This document shows, one piece after another, positions 20,001 to 28,669 of a stretch of DNA of 64,000 bases. The stretch comes from Zeugodacus cucurbitae. Taxonomy: Eukaryota; Arthropoda; Insecta; Diptera; Tephritidae. The DNA lies in NCBI RefSeq assembly GCF_028554725.1, contig NC_071668.1, positions 8,043,001 to 8,107,000 of the forward strand, read 5' to 3'. Positions within the stretch are counted from its first letter, which is position 1, and the number at the start of each line of letters is the position of its first letter. The notes below the pieces were generated by a model, which was not told the DNA's origin, ran no database searches, and saw nothing but the letters and a program-made list of their open reading frames with translations. Position numbers and translations under genes: made by a program.

Positions 20001-22598
20001 GACTGACTTTCTAAAATATGTGAATTGAAAATGAAAAAAATTCAATAGTGTACTACTAGTGAAAATATCAAAAGAGAAGCTCAAATAATACAATTCCGTA
20101 GCTCATTAATGAGGTCTGGGGAATTTAATCTGCACAATATTATTGATAGTTGCATTTTCGCACTTTAAAACTTTGTTCAATTTAATTTGCCGAAATTACC
20201 AAAATTAACAGTTCAGCTGAACTTATCGGGCAGTAAGTACATCTAAATTCATAATAATCGTTATAATGTTTATGAATGTTTTGTTTAGTATCAAAATTAG
20301 TAAATATTTGTAGTTGTGTTGTCCGCTTTTATATGTGTAATATTGGAAAAAATGTTGCGGAAAAATACAAAAAAAAAAATTGCGAATTGAAGTCTTTGGA
20401 AAAAGTTCAGACTAATAATACTATACGGCAAAATCGACTTTTTTCTGGGTATTGGTTTATTTTTTCCAAATCTATTGATTCATAAGAAAAAAGTGTGAAT
20501 TCTTCGATTTTTTAAGTTAACTTACAAATATTTGGCTTCAAAGTTCAAAAAATGGATTCTTAAAAATAATTAGTATTACTTACAGGATTTAGTCACTAAT
20601 AAATCCAAAATATGGATAAAATCCAAATTCTGCAACAATTTTTGAAAATTAGTTAACTATTCTTCGAAATATATTTTTTTTTTATTTTTTTCGAACATCC
20701 AATTTTCAAAACTAATAAATAAATGTTATCCACCTTTCAAAAATAGGGAATGGTAGTTTATACCCATATTTTTTATATTTTTTTATTATCTATATCTTAA
20801 AATTAGTACTAATGCTTTCAAATAAGTATTTTTTTCGGACTTCGAAAGAAAATATTTCGATTTTGGAAACTTCTAAAATCGGAGAATACACGTTTTTTAC
20901 TTGTGACTCTATCTCTCGGAAAAAATAGTTCGGTTCAATACCCAGCCGAGAGTAATAAGTTATTTCCCGATAAAATAAATTGATTAAAATTCAGAAATTA
21001 ATTAAAAAGAAAATAAAAGAAAGAAAAATTAGTAAAATACTTCAAAGATATTAGGTCTACAACTTTGCTTCCGCCATTTGTTTGTAAATTTAAGGCTTTT
21101 TTTGTACGGTTACAAAAATGTTATTCAAAATATTGGCCGTCGCTAGCTACTACTTTTGAACATCTTTCTGACAGCATGCGTATTCCGTGCAAATGTCGAG
21201 AATGCGGCTCAAAAAGTGACATTTTGACAGTTGAGAATAATGTGCTGAACACAAACGCGGCGACACGACACGACGTAGCGACGGCTGATTACAAATGTCG
21301 CTTTGAAGCCAGCGTCTTGAACATTTTGAAGACGGCAGCGACATATCAAACAGCAATTTCATTGTTGCCGTACTAAAATCTTTCACTTCAATAAAATTTA
21401 CATATTTAGTTTAAAGTGAAATTATTTGTGCAAAAAATGTAAAAATTGGCGATTTATTTGTTTTAAATAATCGATTGTTATTATAAATGATATATCAAAG
21501 CTATTTTACGTTTCTGCTGACAAAATAACGTCATACTTGTGAGAACTTTGAATAATTTTACATTTCACATATTAGTGGCAGCTCTACAGCGGTCATTGTC
21601 GTCGGCAAAATTAGAAACATTTCTAATTTGGCGACAGGGAAGACTTCAACCATTTTGTGGTGAAGTCGTGCTGTTGTCTAAAAATCTGTGCCCATAAGAA
21701 CGCGTGTATTTTAATATTTGACAGATGTCGCTTGTCGCTTGTCGTCGTCTATATGTTCAGCACTTAAGTTTGGGATGCAAACAGATCTCTACAAATATTT
21801 TGTTGGTTTAATGTTGACATCTATCGGAAAGCAAAGTTTTAGATTTAGTACAGTCATGGCCAAAAATCGCTTGTCTAATGCAAATTTTACCGAACTGCTG
21901 TTCGATTCTTCCAATGACTCCTGACGAATGACAAGTCTTGACTTAGATGTCATTGGGTTTCGGTAGCTTAAAAGTAAACATAATTTTGTTACATCCTGTA
22001 TTATTGTACACTACACACATAACCTGTTGAGACGAGAGTCTGATCAAGGTAAATTGAATGAGTCCGAATTTATTGTAGACAAAAATTGTGAAAACGTTAG
22101 CAATCACACAAACCATATGCGAAGGCTTTCTTACGCTACAACAATAGCTTTAAATTTATTTTTTATTGTATTTCATTTTGTGTTTGTTTTTATTGTATTG
22201 TTTCATGTATTTATGTCTTTTCGTCCTTTAGAAGACTAACACTAAATTTACTAATTATTACTTCATATGTTTTGTTTATTGTCTTACAAATGTTATCTGT
22301 TTTTTTATTATTTTTTTTTTTAATTTTAATTTAAATATATTTGTGTCACTTATGTATATGTAATTTAATTTAAATATATTTGTGTCACTTATGTATATTG
22401 ATTTGTAATTAATACCAAATTTCTCTTTTACCTTCCAGAAATGACAAAAACAATTCACAACATAGTCACGCCTACACAACCACTGAACAAGCGAATCTAG
22501 ACAATGGCGACTACCTAATGATGGTGAATAATTGCGCCGATCTTTTAAGTAATTTCCGTATGAAGCACAAACTCGATGACTGTGAAAATAACTCCTAG
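1978..22598 (+). CDS. Wdr62: WDR62/MAPKBP1-family WD40 scaffold protein (spliced, 5' partial)
   Basis: The product is a centrosome/spindle-associated WD40 scaffold; family members dimerise and bind JNK-pathway kinases, and Drosophila Wdr62 acts in neuroblast centrosome asymmetry. Coding exons: 1978-2069, 7032-7275, 7357-7566, 7627-8046, 8111-8830, 8892-10168, 10233-10534, 10597-10739, 10987-11031, 13940-14051, then either 14753-17757 (long end) or 18272-18367, 18427-18584, 18826-18901, 18974-19054, 19140-19331, 19395-19560, 22439-22598 (short end). All junctions are GT/AG and in phase. From the window edge the products are 2189 or 1497 residues. About 12 WD-type strand ends (IKVWEL, VFDW, LYIWDM, IRVWGL, IRIYNL, IHVFDV, IRVYGT, IFVWQV and others) fill residues 1-690, as in the double propeller of this family. 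Family-typical stretches include HYLGVDVAQG, LASASRDRLIHV, DDHSSSIT, QMISCGADKSI and RGRWAQ. The start codon lies outside the window. Confidence 0.93.
5101..5314 (-). mobile_element. Internally deleted mariner-family element, copy 1
   Basis: The ends are inverted: GAGGTATGTT-AAAAAAGTAAC at the left and its mirror (GAACATACCTC) at the right. Read on the minus strand, the segment next to the left end encodes GHFESEDIIVDE, which aligns with the C-terminal YFxSDNIxVDE of a better preserved mariner relic at 33.9-34.3 kb. Most of the transposase is missing. Confidence 0.65.
5562..5780 (-). mobile_element. Internally deleted mariner-family element, copy 2
   Basis: Same family and orientation as the copy at 5101, carried in the second half of the tandem duplication. 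The left end reads GAGGTATGTTAAAAAAATAA and the right end GAACATACCT. It keeps about 50 bp more internal sequence (around 5660-5710) than copy 1, so copy 1 has an extra deletion. Confidence 0.62.
7032..7275 (+). CDS. Wdr62: Wdr62 exon 2 (WD40)
   Basis: Acceptor ctcttgcag at 7031, donor gtgagt at 7276. It continues the split Gly codon and encodes CTVVLFNAKRQTQAYL, then FTSVAFSRCGRYVATGECG, a WD repeat ending IKVWEL, and FFDHKYAVTCV. The last stretch matches the HKYGVxCVAFSP strand of the human proteins. It ends in phase 0. Confidence 0.92.
7357..7566 (+). CDS. Wdr62: Wdr62 exon 3 (WD40)
   Basis: Acceptor tttcag at 7356, donor gtaagt at 7567; 70 codons, phase 0 to 0. It encodes AFSPTGKYLVSIGSQHDM, VNVFDW, VSALSFAEDGSYFVTVGNRHVKYWYM. 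The phrase SYFVTVGNRHV is almost invariant in the WDR62/MAPKBP1 family. Confidence 0.93.
7627..8046 (+). CDS. Wdr62: Wdr62 exon 4 (WD40)
   Basis: Acceptor tttcag at 7626, donor gtcagt at 8047; 140 codons in phase 0. It includes PLMGRSAILGDLRDNDFCAV, CAEAIIRIFNAATLEYVTTL, and the family hallmark HYLGVDVAQG. These positions close the first propeller in the human structures as I recall them. Confidence 0.93.
8111..8830 (+). CDS. Wdr62: Wdr62 exon 5 (WD40)
   Basis: Acceptor tcctacag at 8110, donor gtaaat at 8831; 240 codons in phase 0. Several WD strand ends are visible: LYIWDMRDIKRVGK, FVTCSSDDTIRVWGL, HLASGDRCGNIRIYNL, LASASRDRLIHVFDV, and MISCGADKSIMFRTFQ. The sequence EAHESEVLCLEYS is characteristic of the family. 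Confidence 0.94.
8892..10168 (+). CDS. Wdr62: Wdr62 exon 6 (last WD40 repeats and disordered linker)
   Basis: Acceptor ttccctacag at 8891, donor gtaagt at 10169; 425 codons plus 2 nt. The first third carries the final WD repeats (TTLYDMEVDSNAKHIL, QDRNIRVYG, DEGSLIKLSLDPSG, TSCTDKTLAVYDYYS, MYGHSELVTGLKFT, ISASGDGCIFVW). The remainder is low-complexity and probably disordered. It includes conserved islands LPQWAKRK and RGRWAQRG, a Gly/Met/Val-rich tract at about 9765-9835, and the acidic SEDSSIDSGMETRRELKFIG. Confidence 0.93.
10233..10534 (+). CDS. Wdr62: Wdr62 exon 7
   Basis: Acceptor ttttccag at 10232, donor gtgagt at 10535. It completes a Thr codon, then encodes DFKVTAMNEDELRKSMRRQK followed by a Thr/Gly/Ser-rich stretch (HTASTGTGTGTSDTEDEGS). 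It ends one nt into an Asn codon. The MNEDELRKSxRRQKF block is basic/helical and likely a conserved linker motif; the rest looks disordered. Confidence 0.88.
10597..10739 (+). CDS. Wdr62: Wdr62 exon 8
   Basis: Acceptor ttttgcag at 10596, donor gtaagt at 10740. It encodes RRSISAKHNTENGKPVSN, then KSFTSTKKDELLKVISEV-KQQLEN, which looks like an amphipathic helix. It starts 1 nt into an Asn codon and ends in phase 0. Confidence 0.87.
10987..11031 (+). CDS. Wdr62: Wdr62 45-nt micro-exon (possible cassette)
   Basis: Acceptor ttttgtgcttag at 10986 and donor gtgaga at 11032. Fifteen codons in phase 0 encode GARKNGVKRLNAIPE. Because the length is a multiple of three, inclusion or skipping leaves the downstream frame unchanged. 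Its reality rests on splice signals, an open frame, and composition unlike its flanks. Confidence 0.6.
12609..12846. repeat. Degenerate inverted-repeat element (possible MITE)
   Basis: The left part has ATTGCGAGTGTCGAC at about 12612 and the right part, read in reverse complement, has ATTGCAAGTGTCAC. In between, CGACTACTGAGCGATGATCG-like strings recur in both orientations. No clear target duplication was found, so the superfamily is unassigned. Confidence 0.35.
13299..13304 (-). terminator. RNA polymerase III T-run terminator of tRNA-Gly
   Basis: Six A on the + strand give TTTTTT on the transcribed strand, 6 nt after the tRNA 3' end. This is the usual distance and length for pol III termination. 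Confidence 0.75.
13311..13381 (-). tRNA. tRNA-Gly (anticodon GCC)
   Basis: The reverse complement starts GCATCGGTGGTTCAGTGGTA and folds into a complete cloverleaf: acceptor stem GCATCGG/CCGATGC, A box TGGTTCAGTGG, anticodon GCC (complement of 13347-13349) in CTGCCACG, B box GGTTCGATTCC, and discriminator A. It is 71 nt with no intron. A run of T6 (A6 at 13299-13304 on the + strand) lies a few bases beyond the 3' end and would terminate RNA polymerase III. The gene is nested antisense in a Wdr62 intron. Confidence 0.97.
13940..14051 (+). CDS. Wdr62: Wdr62 exon 10 (branch point of the two C-termini)
   Basis: Acceptor tttttatcag at 13939, donor gtgagt at 14052. It encodes VGYRSLRGSHSISDLSLAG and on to AANRYAKT, ending one nt into a codon. 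Two downstream acceptors fit this phase: 14753 (giving Val) and 18272 (giving Gly). The motif RGSHSISDL recurs in related form in both alternative ends. Confidence 0.85.
14052..14752 (+). other. Wdr62: Wdr62 intron with AATTGAATT-type low complexity
   Basis: Positions about 14130-14440 consist of degenerate AATTGAATT and TTAATTGAAT strings in many registers, a slippage-like low-complexity tract. No other feature seen. Confidence 0.6.
14753..17757 (+). CDS. Wdr62: Wdr62 giant alternative terminal exon (long C-terminus)
   Basis: Acceptor cttactaatcag at 14752. Joined to exon 10 it reads VAPLNEPTQYASYY in frame, through 1001 codons to TAA at 17755-17757. Features in order: a poly-Gln tract (about 14800-14990); SILKHYKSCPVSP (15265-15300); an acidic helix DARTILDMIQADTEKMIEEI (about 15385); RNVSLSDIL (15721); a proline-rich KPKPPVPAKP (about 16456-16485, SH3-ligand-like); coiled-coil segments (about 17125-17230 and 17270-17480); RNISLPDVL (about 17518-17544); and the end LLRAFKSIFTS. 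Codon usage is GC-rich at third positions, unlike the flanks, which supports translation. No AATAAA occurs before the next acceptor at 18271; only AATATA variants near 18181 and 18213 could serve. A phase-compatible internal donor at 15848 is possible. Confidence 0.85.
17758..18271 (+). other. Wdr62: 3' UTR of long form / intron of short form
   Basis: This stretch follows the long-form stop and precedes the acceptor acctttcacag at 18271. It is T/A-rich. No canonical AATAAA or ATTAAA is seen; AATATA occurs near 18181 and 18213. Confidence 0.6.
18272..18367 (+). CDS. Wdr62: Wdr62 short-form tail exon T1
   Basis: Acceptor ttcacag, donor gtaagt at 18368. With exon 10 it reads GNPKSLLPMPVEDSSMRR, then SCSLSDLHMGNLGK. 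The RRSCSLSDL segment resembles RGSHSISDL of exon 10 and two motifs in the long exon. It ends one nt into a Ser codon. Confidence 0.85.
18427..18584 (+). CDS. Wdr62: Wdr62 short-form tail exon T2
   Basis: Acceptor tttcag at 18426, donor gtatgt at 18585. It encodes SGKSNGSQLKNPGVVYRN, then STTTRSANKRNSLQLK and a Gly/Ser-rich stretch. Basic and Ser/Thr-rich, probably disordered. Ends in phase 0. Confidence 0.85.
18826..18901 (+). CDS. Wdr62: Wdr62 short-form tail exon T3
   Basis: Acceptor atttttag at 18825, donor gtaagt at 18902. It encodes SDSENEDSNRGRSSGNNQ, then NRSNGPT. Acidic start, then Asn/Ser/Arg-rich. Ends in phase 1. Confidence 0.82.
18974..19054 (+). CDS. Wdr62: Wdr62 short-form tail exon T4
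   Basis: Acceptor ttcaccag at 18973, donor gtatgt at 19055. It encodes AANRQYVNKNSNGNNNRR, then KGLQPNFSN. Length 81 nt, so it could be skipped without a frame change, since it begins and ends in the same phase. Confidence 0.82.
19140..19331 (+). CDS. Wdr62: Wdr62 short-form tail exon T5
   Basis: Acceptor ttccatcag at 19139, donor gtgagt at 19332. It encodes AAPLQDDSSSEETPAG, then SKPIVPPRPRNLTFDHKN, then LNSPNVMKQRGAFEAPEFG. The PIVPPRPRNL stretch is SH3-ligand-like and parallels the proline motif of the alternative long exon. Confidence 0.86.
19395..19560 (+). CDS. Wdr62: Wdr62 short-form tail exon T6 (C-terminal helix)
   Basis: Acceptor cttgtag at 19394, donor gtgagt at 19561. It encodes KSQVHNVINNLYTTTQTV and continues MQLHANLKNCEDSLMLKELE, then NAVIMTQNMLTNITQ. 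This is a long amphipathic helix with heptad-like Leu/Val/Met spacing. Human WDR62 dimerises through a C-terminal loop-helix, so this is a candidate counterpart (inference). Confidence 0.86.
21242..21763. mobile_element. Possible DNA element with imperfect ~30-bp inverted ends
   Basis: The left end reads GTGCTGAACACAAACGCGGC and the right end, reverse-complemented, starts GTGCTGAACATATAGACGAC; both continue into CGACA/GCGACA repeats. No matching target duplication is visible. Superfamily unassigned; the arrangement could also be a chance pair of related simple strings. Confidence 0.4.
22327..22412. repeat. 39-bp tandem duplication in last Wdr62 intron
   Basis: The phrase AATTTAAATATATTTGTGTC followed by ACTTATGTATAT occurs twice, with TGTGTCACT at 22342 and 22381 (period 39). 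It lies 30-110 bp before the acceptor of the last exon. Confidence 0.8.
22439..22598 (+). CDS. Wdr62: Wdr62 short-form last coding exon
   Basis: Acceptor ttttaccttccag at 22438. It encodes NDKNNSQHSHAYTTTEQ, then DNGDYLMMVNNCADLLSNF, ending ENNS and TAG at 22596-22598. The YLMMVNNCADLLSNFRMKHK part is probably a short helix. Confidence 0.86.
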
Positions 22599-22645
22599 TG
22601 TTGTAAGAGTAGCACTAGCAGCAGTGGCGGAGAAACTAGCTTATA

Positions 22646-22651
22646 AATAAA
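22646..22651 (+). promoter_or_regulatory. Wdr62: Candidate polyadenylation signal of Wdr62 short form
   Basis: AATAAA 48 nt after the stop. Further AATAAA copies follow at about 22669 and in 22887-22930, so the true cleavage site is uncertain. Confidence 0.4.
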
Positions 22652-24405
22652 GTAAGAAGCAGCGTATAAATAAAGAAAAAGAAGAAGAAGAGGAAATAAT
22701 ATGCAGCGAAAGAGTAAAAATTAGGAAATAAGTGCATAAATAATGGCAGCCAAAACTAACTAATATGTGCAACTAACCAAGCCAGCAAGCAAACGAGAAA
22801 TGTGAAATGAAAGCGTTGAAACGTAAGCGTAAAGCAAAGTGTCTGAATGTGTCAACTCCAACCTTTTGGGGCGTTACTAATAAGCGTAATAAACATAATA
22901 ATAAAATTAATACTAATAATACTAAAATAAAACAGTTATATAAGCAAAAAAAAAACAAATAATTTTTAGCATTATGTCCTTAGAATTTGTAAGCGAAAAA
23001 TTGCAGCGCGTTGTATGTTGTAGTTGTAGACATTTATTAATTCATTCAACTTCAACTAATGCAATTCAATGTAAAATTGTAAACGAGACACCAACAACCA
23101 ACTAATCTTTAACAAAACTAAAATTGCAAATATTCGAAAAATAAGCAATTAAATATGTTTAAGTGAAAAAAGCATAATTTTGTGCCGAAAATAATAAAAA
23201 AGTGATTGCTTAATACACACATACACACCATTACTTATTTACTGGCATATAAAGAAATAATTGCTTTTTTATTTGAAATAAAAGTAACCAACTAAATATA
23301 TTTTTTTGCAAAGTAACTGTTATATTCTGCCTTATACGTCCACGTTCGCAATGGTTTAGTGCGTTTGTAATATGTTTGTTAAGTTTGCAGCAGTTCTATA
23401 TTATATATGTATATGTATTTGTAAGTTTTGTTAAGCGTTTAACCTTAAGTTTAATACGATTTAGTTAAATTTATATTTTAGTACATACACACATACACAC
23501 ACACAAACACACTTTAAATAGTTACTTACAAATTCGTAGTTATTGATTTTTTATAAAAAAGTATAACGGTATTTGTGAAAAATTAACAGTTGTACGCGAG
23601 TGAAGGTTTTCTTTCGCGCTCTGTAGCCAATTTGTAATGGCTGTATGCCCTTACATACTAATACACACTTAAGTGCGTTTGACGGTTAATTTACGTTTTG
23701 TGTTAATTGCCTTTACACACTTTGATGCTTAAATTAAGTTCAGTATAATTGAAATTTGTTTCACAAAAGTAGTGGGAAGTAATTAGAAATTGTATGATAT
23801 ATTTATTATATACTCTTGAGTAATGTAAATGCATAATTTTGAGATATGAGCACAAGAGATGACCAAATTTTGATGAAAAAATAAGCAAAAGCGATTATTT
23901 GAGGAAAAACATTAGAAAAAAGTTGTCAAAAATAATTTTCGGTAAAAAAAAAAATAAAAAAAATTCCGAAAAATAATTTTGAAAAAATAACTTTGATGAA
24001 AAAACGATGCAAAAGTTATTAGATATTTGTGGAAAAAAATGTTGTCGTGAAAAATTAAAAAAAAATTCTTAAAATTAATTATTGTGAAATAAAAAAATAA
24101 TAATTCCGAAAAATAATTCGTATGGAAAAATTGTTAAAAATATCACGCAACAAAATCTCTTGTGGAGTTATTAAAGCCTATGTGAGAGAAAAAGAGAGCG
24201 AGAGAGTAAGTAATAATGCTCAAAATTACTTTAAAAAGCTTTAATTGTAATATTTAAAATTTCAATTATTATAATTTTTTTTTGATTTTTCAATATTCTA
24301 GCAAAATTTTTTTGTTGCTTTCAAAAATATTTTTTGCCCTCTCTAATTTGCCCAAATTGCTCTTTAATGACCAACAGCAAAACCTACTCAAAAACATTTA
24401 TAAAA
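22652..24405. other. 3' UTR candidate and AT-rich intergenic sequence
   Basis: No gene or recognised repeat. Low-complexity A-rich tracts and a GAGA-rich string near 24183-24208. The Wdr62 3' UTR may extend into the left part. Confidence 0.5.
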
Positions 24406-24407
24406 TA

Positions 24408-24584
24408 CAGTTGAACTTCCATAATTCGAATCAACATTATCCACAAAAAAACTTCTAGTTGCAGAGACTTCGAGTTACGGAAGGTATAATAATTTGTATG
24501 AAATTGGACTTCTATTGCCAATTCAAGAGTACGAGTTATGGATAACTTCGTGTTAAAGAAGTTCAAATTAAGGAAGTTCAACTG
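24408..24584. mobile_element. Tigger/pogo-like MITE (177 bp)
   Basis: The left end CAGTTGAACTTCCATAATTC and the right end, reverse-complemented (CAGTTGAACTTCCTTAATTT), match except at few positions. Flanking TA is duplicated (24406-24407 and 24585-24586). The CAGTTGAA start with TA duplication is typical of Tigger-like MITEs. No coding capacity. Confidence 0.75.
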
Positions 24585-24586
24585 TA

Positions 24587-27500
24587 TATAAAAAAATGTT
24601 AATGTAATGTTACTTACTATAATTTATTATACAATTTGAAAGCTTCCCACAACAACATTTAAAGCCAATTAATTTGCAAGAAAAATGCAATGCAATTCGA
24701 AGTGAAAAATCTTTTTCAGCTGCCAAAATTTGTGCGAAAAAAAAATTGCAAAGCAAAATCGTAAAGCGCCACTGCGAAAGGGTTTCCATTTACAATTTAC
24801 CAATTAAACAATTAAACTAAATAATTTTATTATCAAATATTATATTATATTATATTATATAATTATAACTCCTTATGAATATAGTTAATCGTATTGTAGC
24901 GTTTATTAATATGATATTTATAATATATAATTTATACCTAAAAAAACATTAGACTACCGCCAACAATTTAAACATTTACTCTATACACATACTAAGTATA
25001 TTTAAATTAAATTAACATAAAGCAAACAACAACAACCATAAGCAACACAAAATGTTTTGCTTACTCTTTAAACTAAAAATTTAATCCTTAATAACTACTA
25101 TTAACTTTAACTTAATGCAAGCCAACAATACTTTGTATTATACAACAATAATAATAAGTATAACAAACACATACACACATATACAGAGCTAACAATTTCG
25201 TTTAATTACTAAATTAGGATGCTGTGGTGAAAAAAAGAAAATTCTAATAATAATTAAGCAGCGAAGGAGCTAAGTTGCATTGTAATCCTAATTCTAATGA
25301 AAAGACATTAACTAAAATATAATTAACTAATTGATAATGCAATACAAATAACAACAACAAAATATGGTATGAATAAAATATTAAAAACTTATTTTGCGGA
25401 AAAAATTGAAATTTTAATATTTTTATTTCTTTATTTATTTTTTAGCAATAAATAATATTTACTTTGAGAAAATTCTAAAAAAAATTTTGTAAAATATTTC
25501 AGCAAAAAGCCAATTTAATTGCAAGAAAATAGCTATATATTGGCTAATATCCAAAATATAAAGCTGAGTAATTGTGTTGTTGGCTATGAATCCAGCAACA
25601 TAATCCGACCTGCTTTTTAAGCGCATAGAAGCAATTTTCAATACCAAAATCAGCTATTTTATCTTATTTTCTCAGCTGACGCTAACGGTACAGTCATAAT
25701 AATAAAAGTGCATAGTTCTATTTTGTGCACAATGATATGCTCTTTCCAATGACACCACATTCATCAAAATCGGTCCACAATTGTAGAAGTTATAAACTGT
25801 TACAGCTAATGTATTGAGGCATTTGAGTCCTACTGGCTGCTTCTGGGTGCCTGGTAGCGAACCAGCAAAATTGCTCACAGAATTTGCAAAGTTTCTTGGC
25901 TGAATTATACACATAAGCATAGAGGCCGTATGGGAAAATTCAAAAATCCATTTCCGTCAGCAGCTGCCTGACATTTCTGGGGGCCTGATACAAAGGTATA
26001 GAGGTTCGAGTAATCTGTTGGAAAATTTAAATGCAGGATGTAGTTTACGCTCAGCGGCAAGATGTGGAAAAATATTTTAGCTATCCGCAGCCTAGTATTC
26101 CAGGGGGCCTGGTAGGATACCGGTCCTTTGTCTACTAAATCATCTGTCGAACGGATGTGGAAAATTTAAATGCAGAATTGTAGTATATGTCTTAAAATAT
26201 TATAAAAAATTTATATTTCTTCTACTGTCGCGCAGCTTTTCGGAGATTATGACTTCCAAATAAAAAATTTGCTTGTGAATAATTAAAATAGTCCATCCAT
26301 AGACATACACACATAGCTAAAGAATATGTTTGTACGCTTGCTGTGTTCATCAATTAGCCAAATTTTAAATATAAAAAATTAAATATATATGGAGTACGTC
26401 CATAATGTATACATAATTATTTTATTAATATTTAACAGTAGTAAATTATGTGCCTAAATTGTTTTGCGTGTCAAAATTAACAATATTTTGCTAGAGCTTT
26501 GAATTTAGTAAAATTTTTGTTATTTTAAAATAAAATTTTAATATTTTTTAAAATGACATTTTCATTTCTATAAATAAAATTTTAATTTTTATAAATAAAA
26601 TTTAAATTTTTTTAAATAATATATTTTTTATCAAAACACAACAAAATATCCCCGAAGAAAACAAATTGCATTTATTGAAGATATTTTATTATGAAGATAT
26701 GAAGATATGAAGATTAATTCCCTTGTGTATAGTATTGATGTTGTCAAATTGTGAAACGTGTGCGAGACGAACGGCGAGCGTGTAAAAGAGAAAGTAATAA
26801 GAAACTTAAAATATTTTTGCACTTAAGAAACCAATACCAGCACAAAACTTACATATGTAAATGAAAGAAAAAAAAAACAGAAGAAAAATTAAAAATTTTA
26901 AACAAGTCAAGATCAAGTTGAGTATAATGTAAACGGATCCAAATGAAATATTAAAATATTTGAAGAGTTACATATAACAAACAATAAATTCTAATTACTT
27001 TATAACAAAGGAAATGGTTTATTTTATTTAGAAATGTGATAAAAAGAATAGGTAAGAATTGTATATAATTTTCGGGTATAGTCTCTACTAACTGCTGCCG
27101 CTTAATCGCTCTGTAATTTCCAGGAACGCGCTCCTACCGCTAGCCAATTATCTAGCAGGTCAAAGTTTAAACCAAAGTGAAAACTGGTATCCGGCGGAAA
27201 GAAATATATTTCACATACACCAGGAACTTACCTCCATCTCTCCTTACTTGGCTTGATTTTTCATGGCTTCAAGCAAAAAGGCTTGCTGTAATGCATCTGA
27301 AGCCTTCACTAGTATTAAATGTGTGTCATTTCTCTATGATTTAAGTTATGTTATAAGAGTAAGTATCTGCCATTTTCTTCCCCCCTTCACTCGCGTCGAA
27401 GAAGCACCATCGAAATCGGATTATTTGCCTTCGTACGCTATTAGATAAACAAAATTCATTTAAATGTCATGTCAAAGCATAGCCGCAAGCCTAACAACCG

Positions 27501-28660
27501 CCAAAGCAGCTAAAACACACTTTGGTAGCTGCAAAAGGAGCGCAAGAAGGAGCTCGTGCCAACAACAACAACTACTAACAAAATAACGCAACATTTAATG
27601 TGCAACGCGTTCAAGTAGCTCGTTTAAATATTGACACAAGTTAATTGATATCAAGCTACAACAAACAAGAAAACAAGTAATGGCAACAAGGCAAGAAGAC
27701 AGCATTTGGTAACAAGTACAACAACCACAGCACAAGCTTACAACCTTCAATGAAGGTACATACCAACTTGCATGTCAAAGCGATTCAAGGAGTGAGTCGC
27801 CAGCAACCAAAGCATAAACTGAACAACACTGGCAACCGGGTCCACCAATCCACCATAGGGCTTACAACCAACGACTGCTGGCCGCTAGGCATAACACAAC
27901 ACACATACACGAACGGCATTTCTAACAACTTCATCTTCTGTTGAACAGGTGGAGTGAAGGGTCGCAAGGATCAATTCTGCTTATGGGGTGTTTGCTTACA
28001 ACCACCCACCCAACCATCGTCATCATACACCCATCAAAGAGCGCTTATGTTGTACGGCGGCAATGAAGTCATCAAAGTGTATCGCAATAATTGACGAGGG
28101 TGTCTAAAGCTTTTTATGCCGCATTGAACACGAATGGACTGCGCTGTTATGTGTGTTAGCGTGTTTGTATGGACAAAAAAAAGTTTGACACTTTTTGTTA
28201 AAACTTTGAAGCTTCCAGGGAGTGTAAGTATGTATATGCAAGCGGGTTCAACAGCTGGATGTGATTTGTGGTGCTTTGGTTGTGTCTATGAGTCTGCCTT
28301 TTACTCTGTTAAATTGGCGCAAATTACAAGTTATTGAGGTTCCTGCGCTTTCGCATGGCATATGTGACCAATTTATTAATTTATATCCCGCTGTGCCTAT
28401 ATTGACCCCATATGCCCAAAATGGATGTATCTAAATAATGAACGCAATCATGTAAAATGGGAAATTATGTGGGCCTTTTAGAACCAAAGATGATGAGTTA
28501 ATATTAAAAAATGGGTTCAGGAAGATTTTGTATTTAATATTCAATAAATTTTCAATTATTTTTATATATATAATATTGTTGTTGTTATTATTTTTCCAAC
28601 CTACATTCTAAAACAAGTAAGTTAAAATATGTACTAATAATAAAAATAAAACGCCTTTTA
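24587..28660. other. Intergenic sequence without recognised gene
   Basis: Very AT-rich to about 27050. Positions 25680-26200 contain two loosely similar phrases (GGGGCCTG... then GGAAAATTTAAATGCAG) about 135 bp apart, hinting at an old repeat. Positions 27060-28380 are less AT-rich and mostly unique-looking; this could be a regulatory island. Confidence 0.4.
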
Positions 28661-28669
28661 GGTATGCTT

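Larger units (their letters stand above)
19561..22438 (+). other. Wdr62: Last Wdr62 intron
   Basis: About 2.9 kb, very AT-rich. It contains a possible inverted-repeat element (21242-21763) and a 39-bp tandem duplication around 22327-22410. Open frames at 21065-21376 and elsewhere lack family signatures. Confidence 0.65.
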
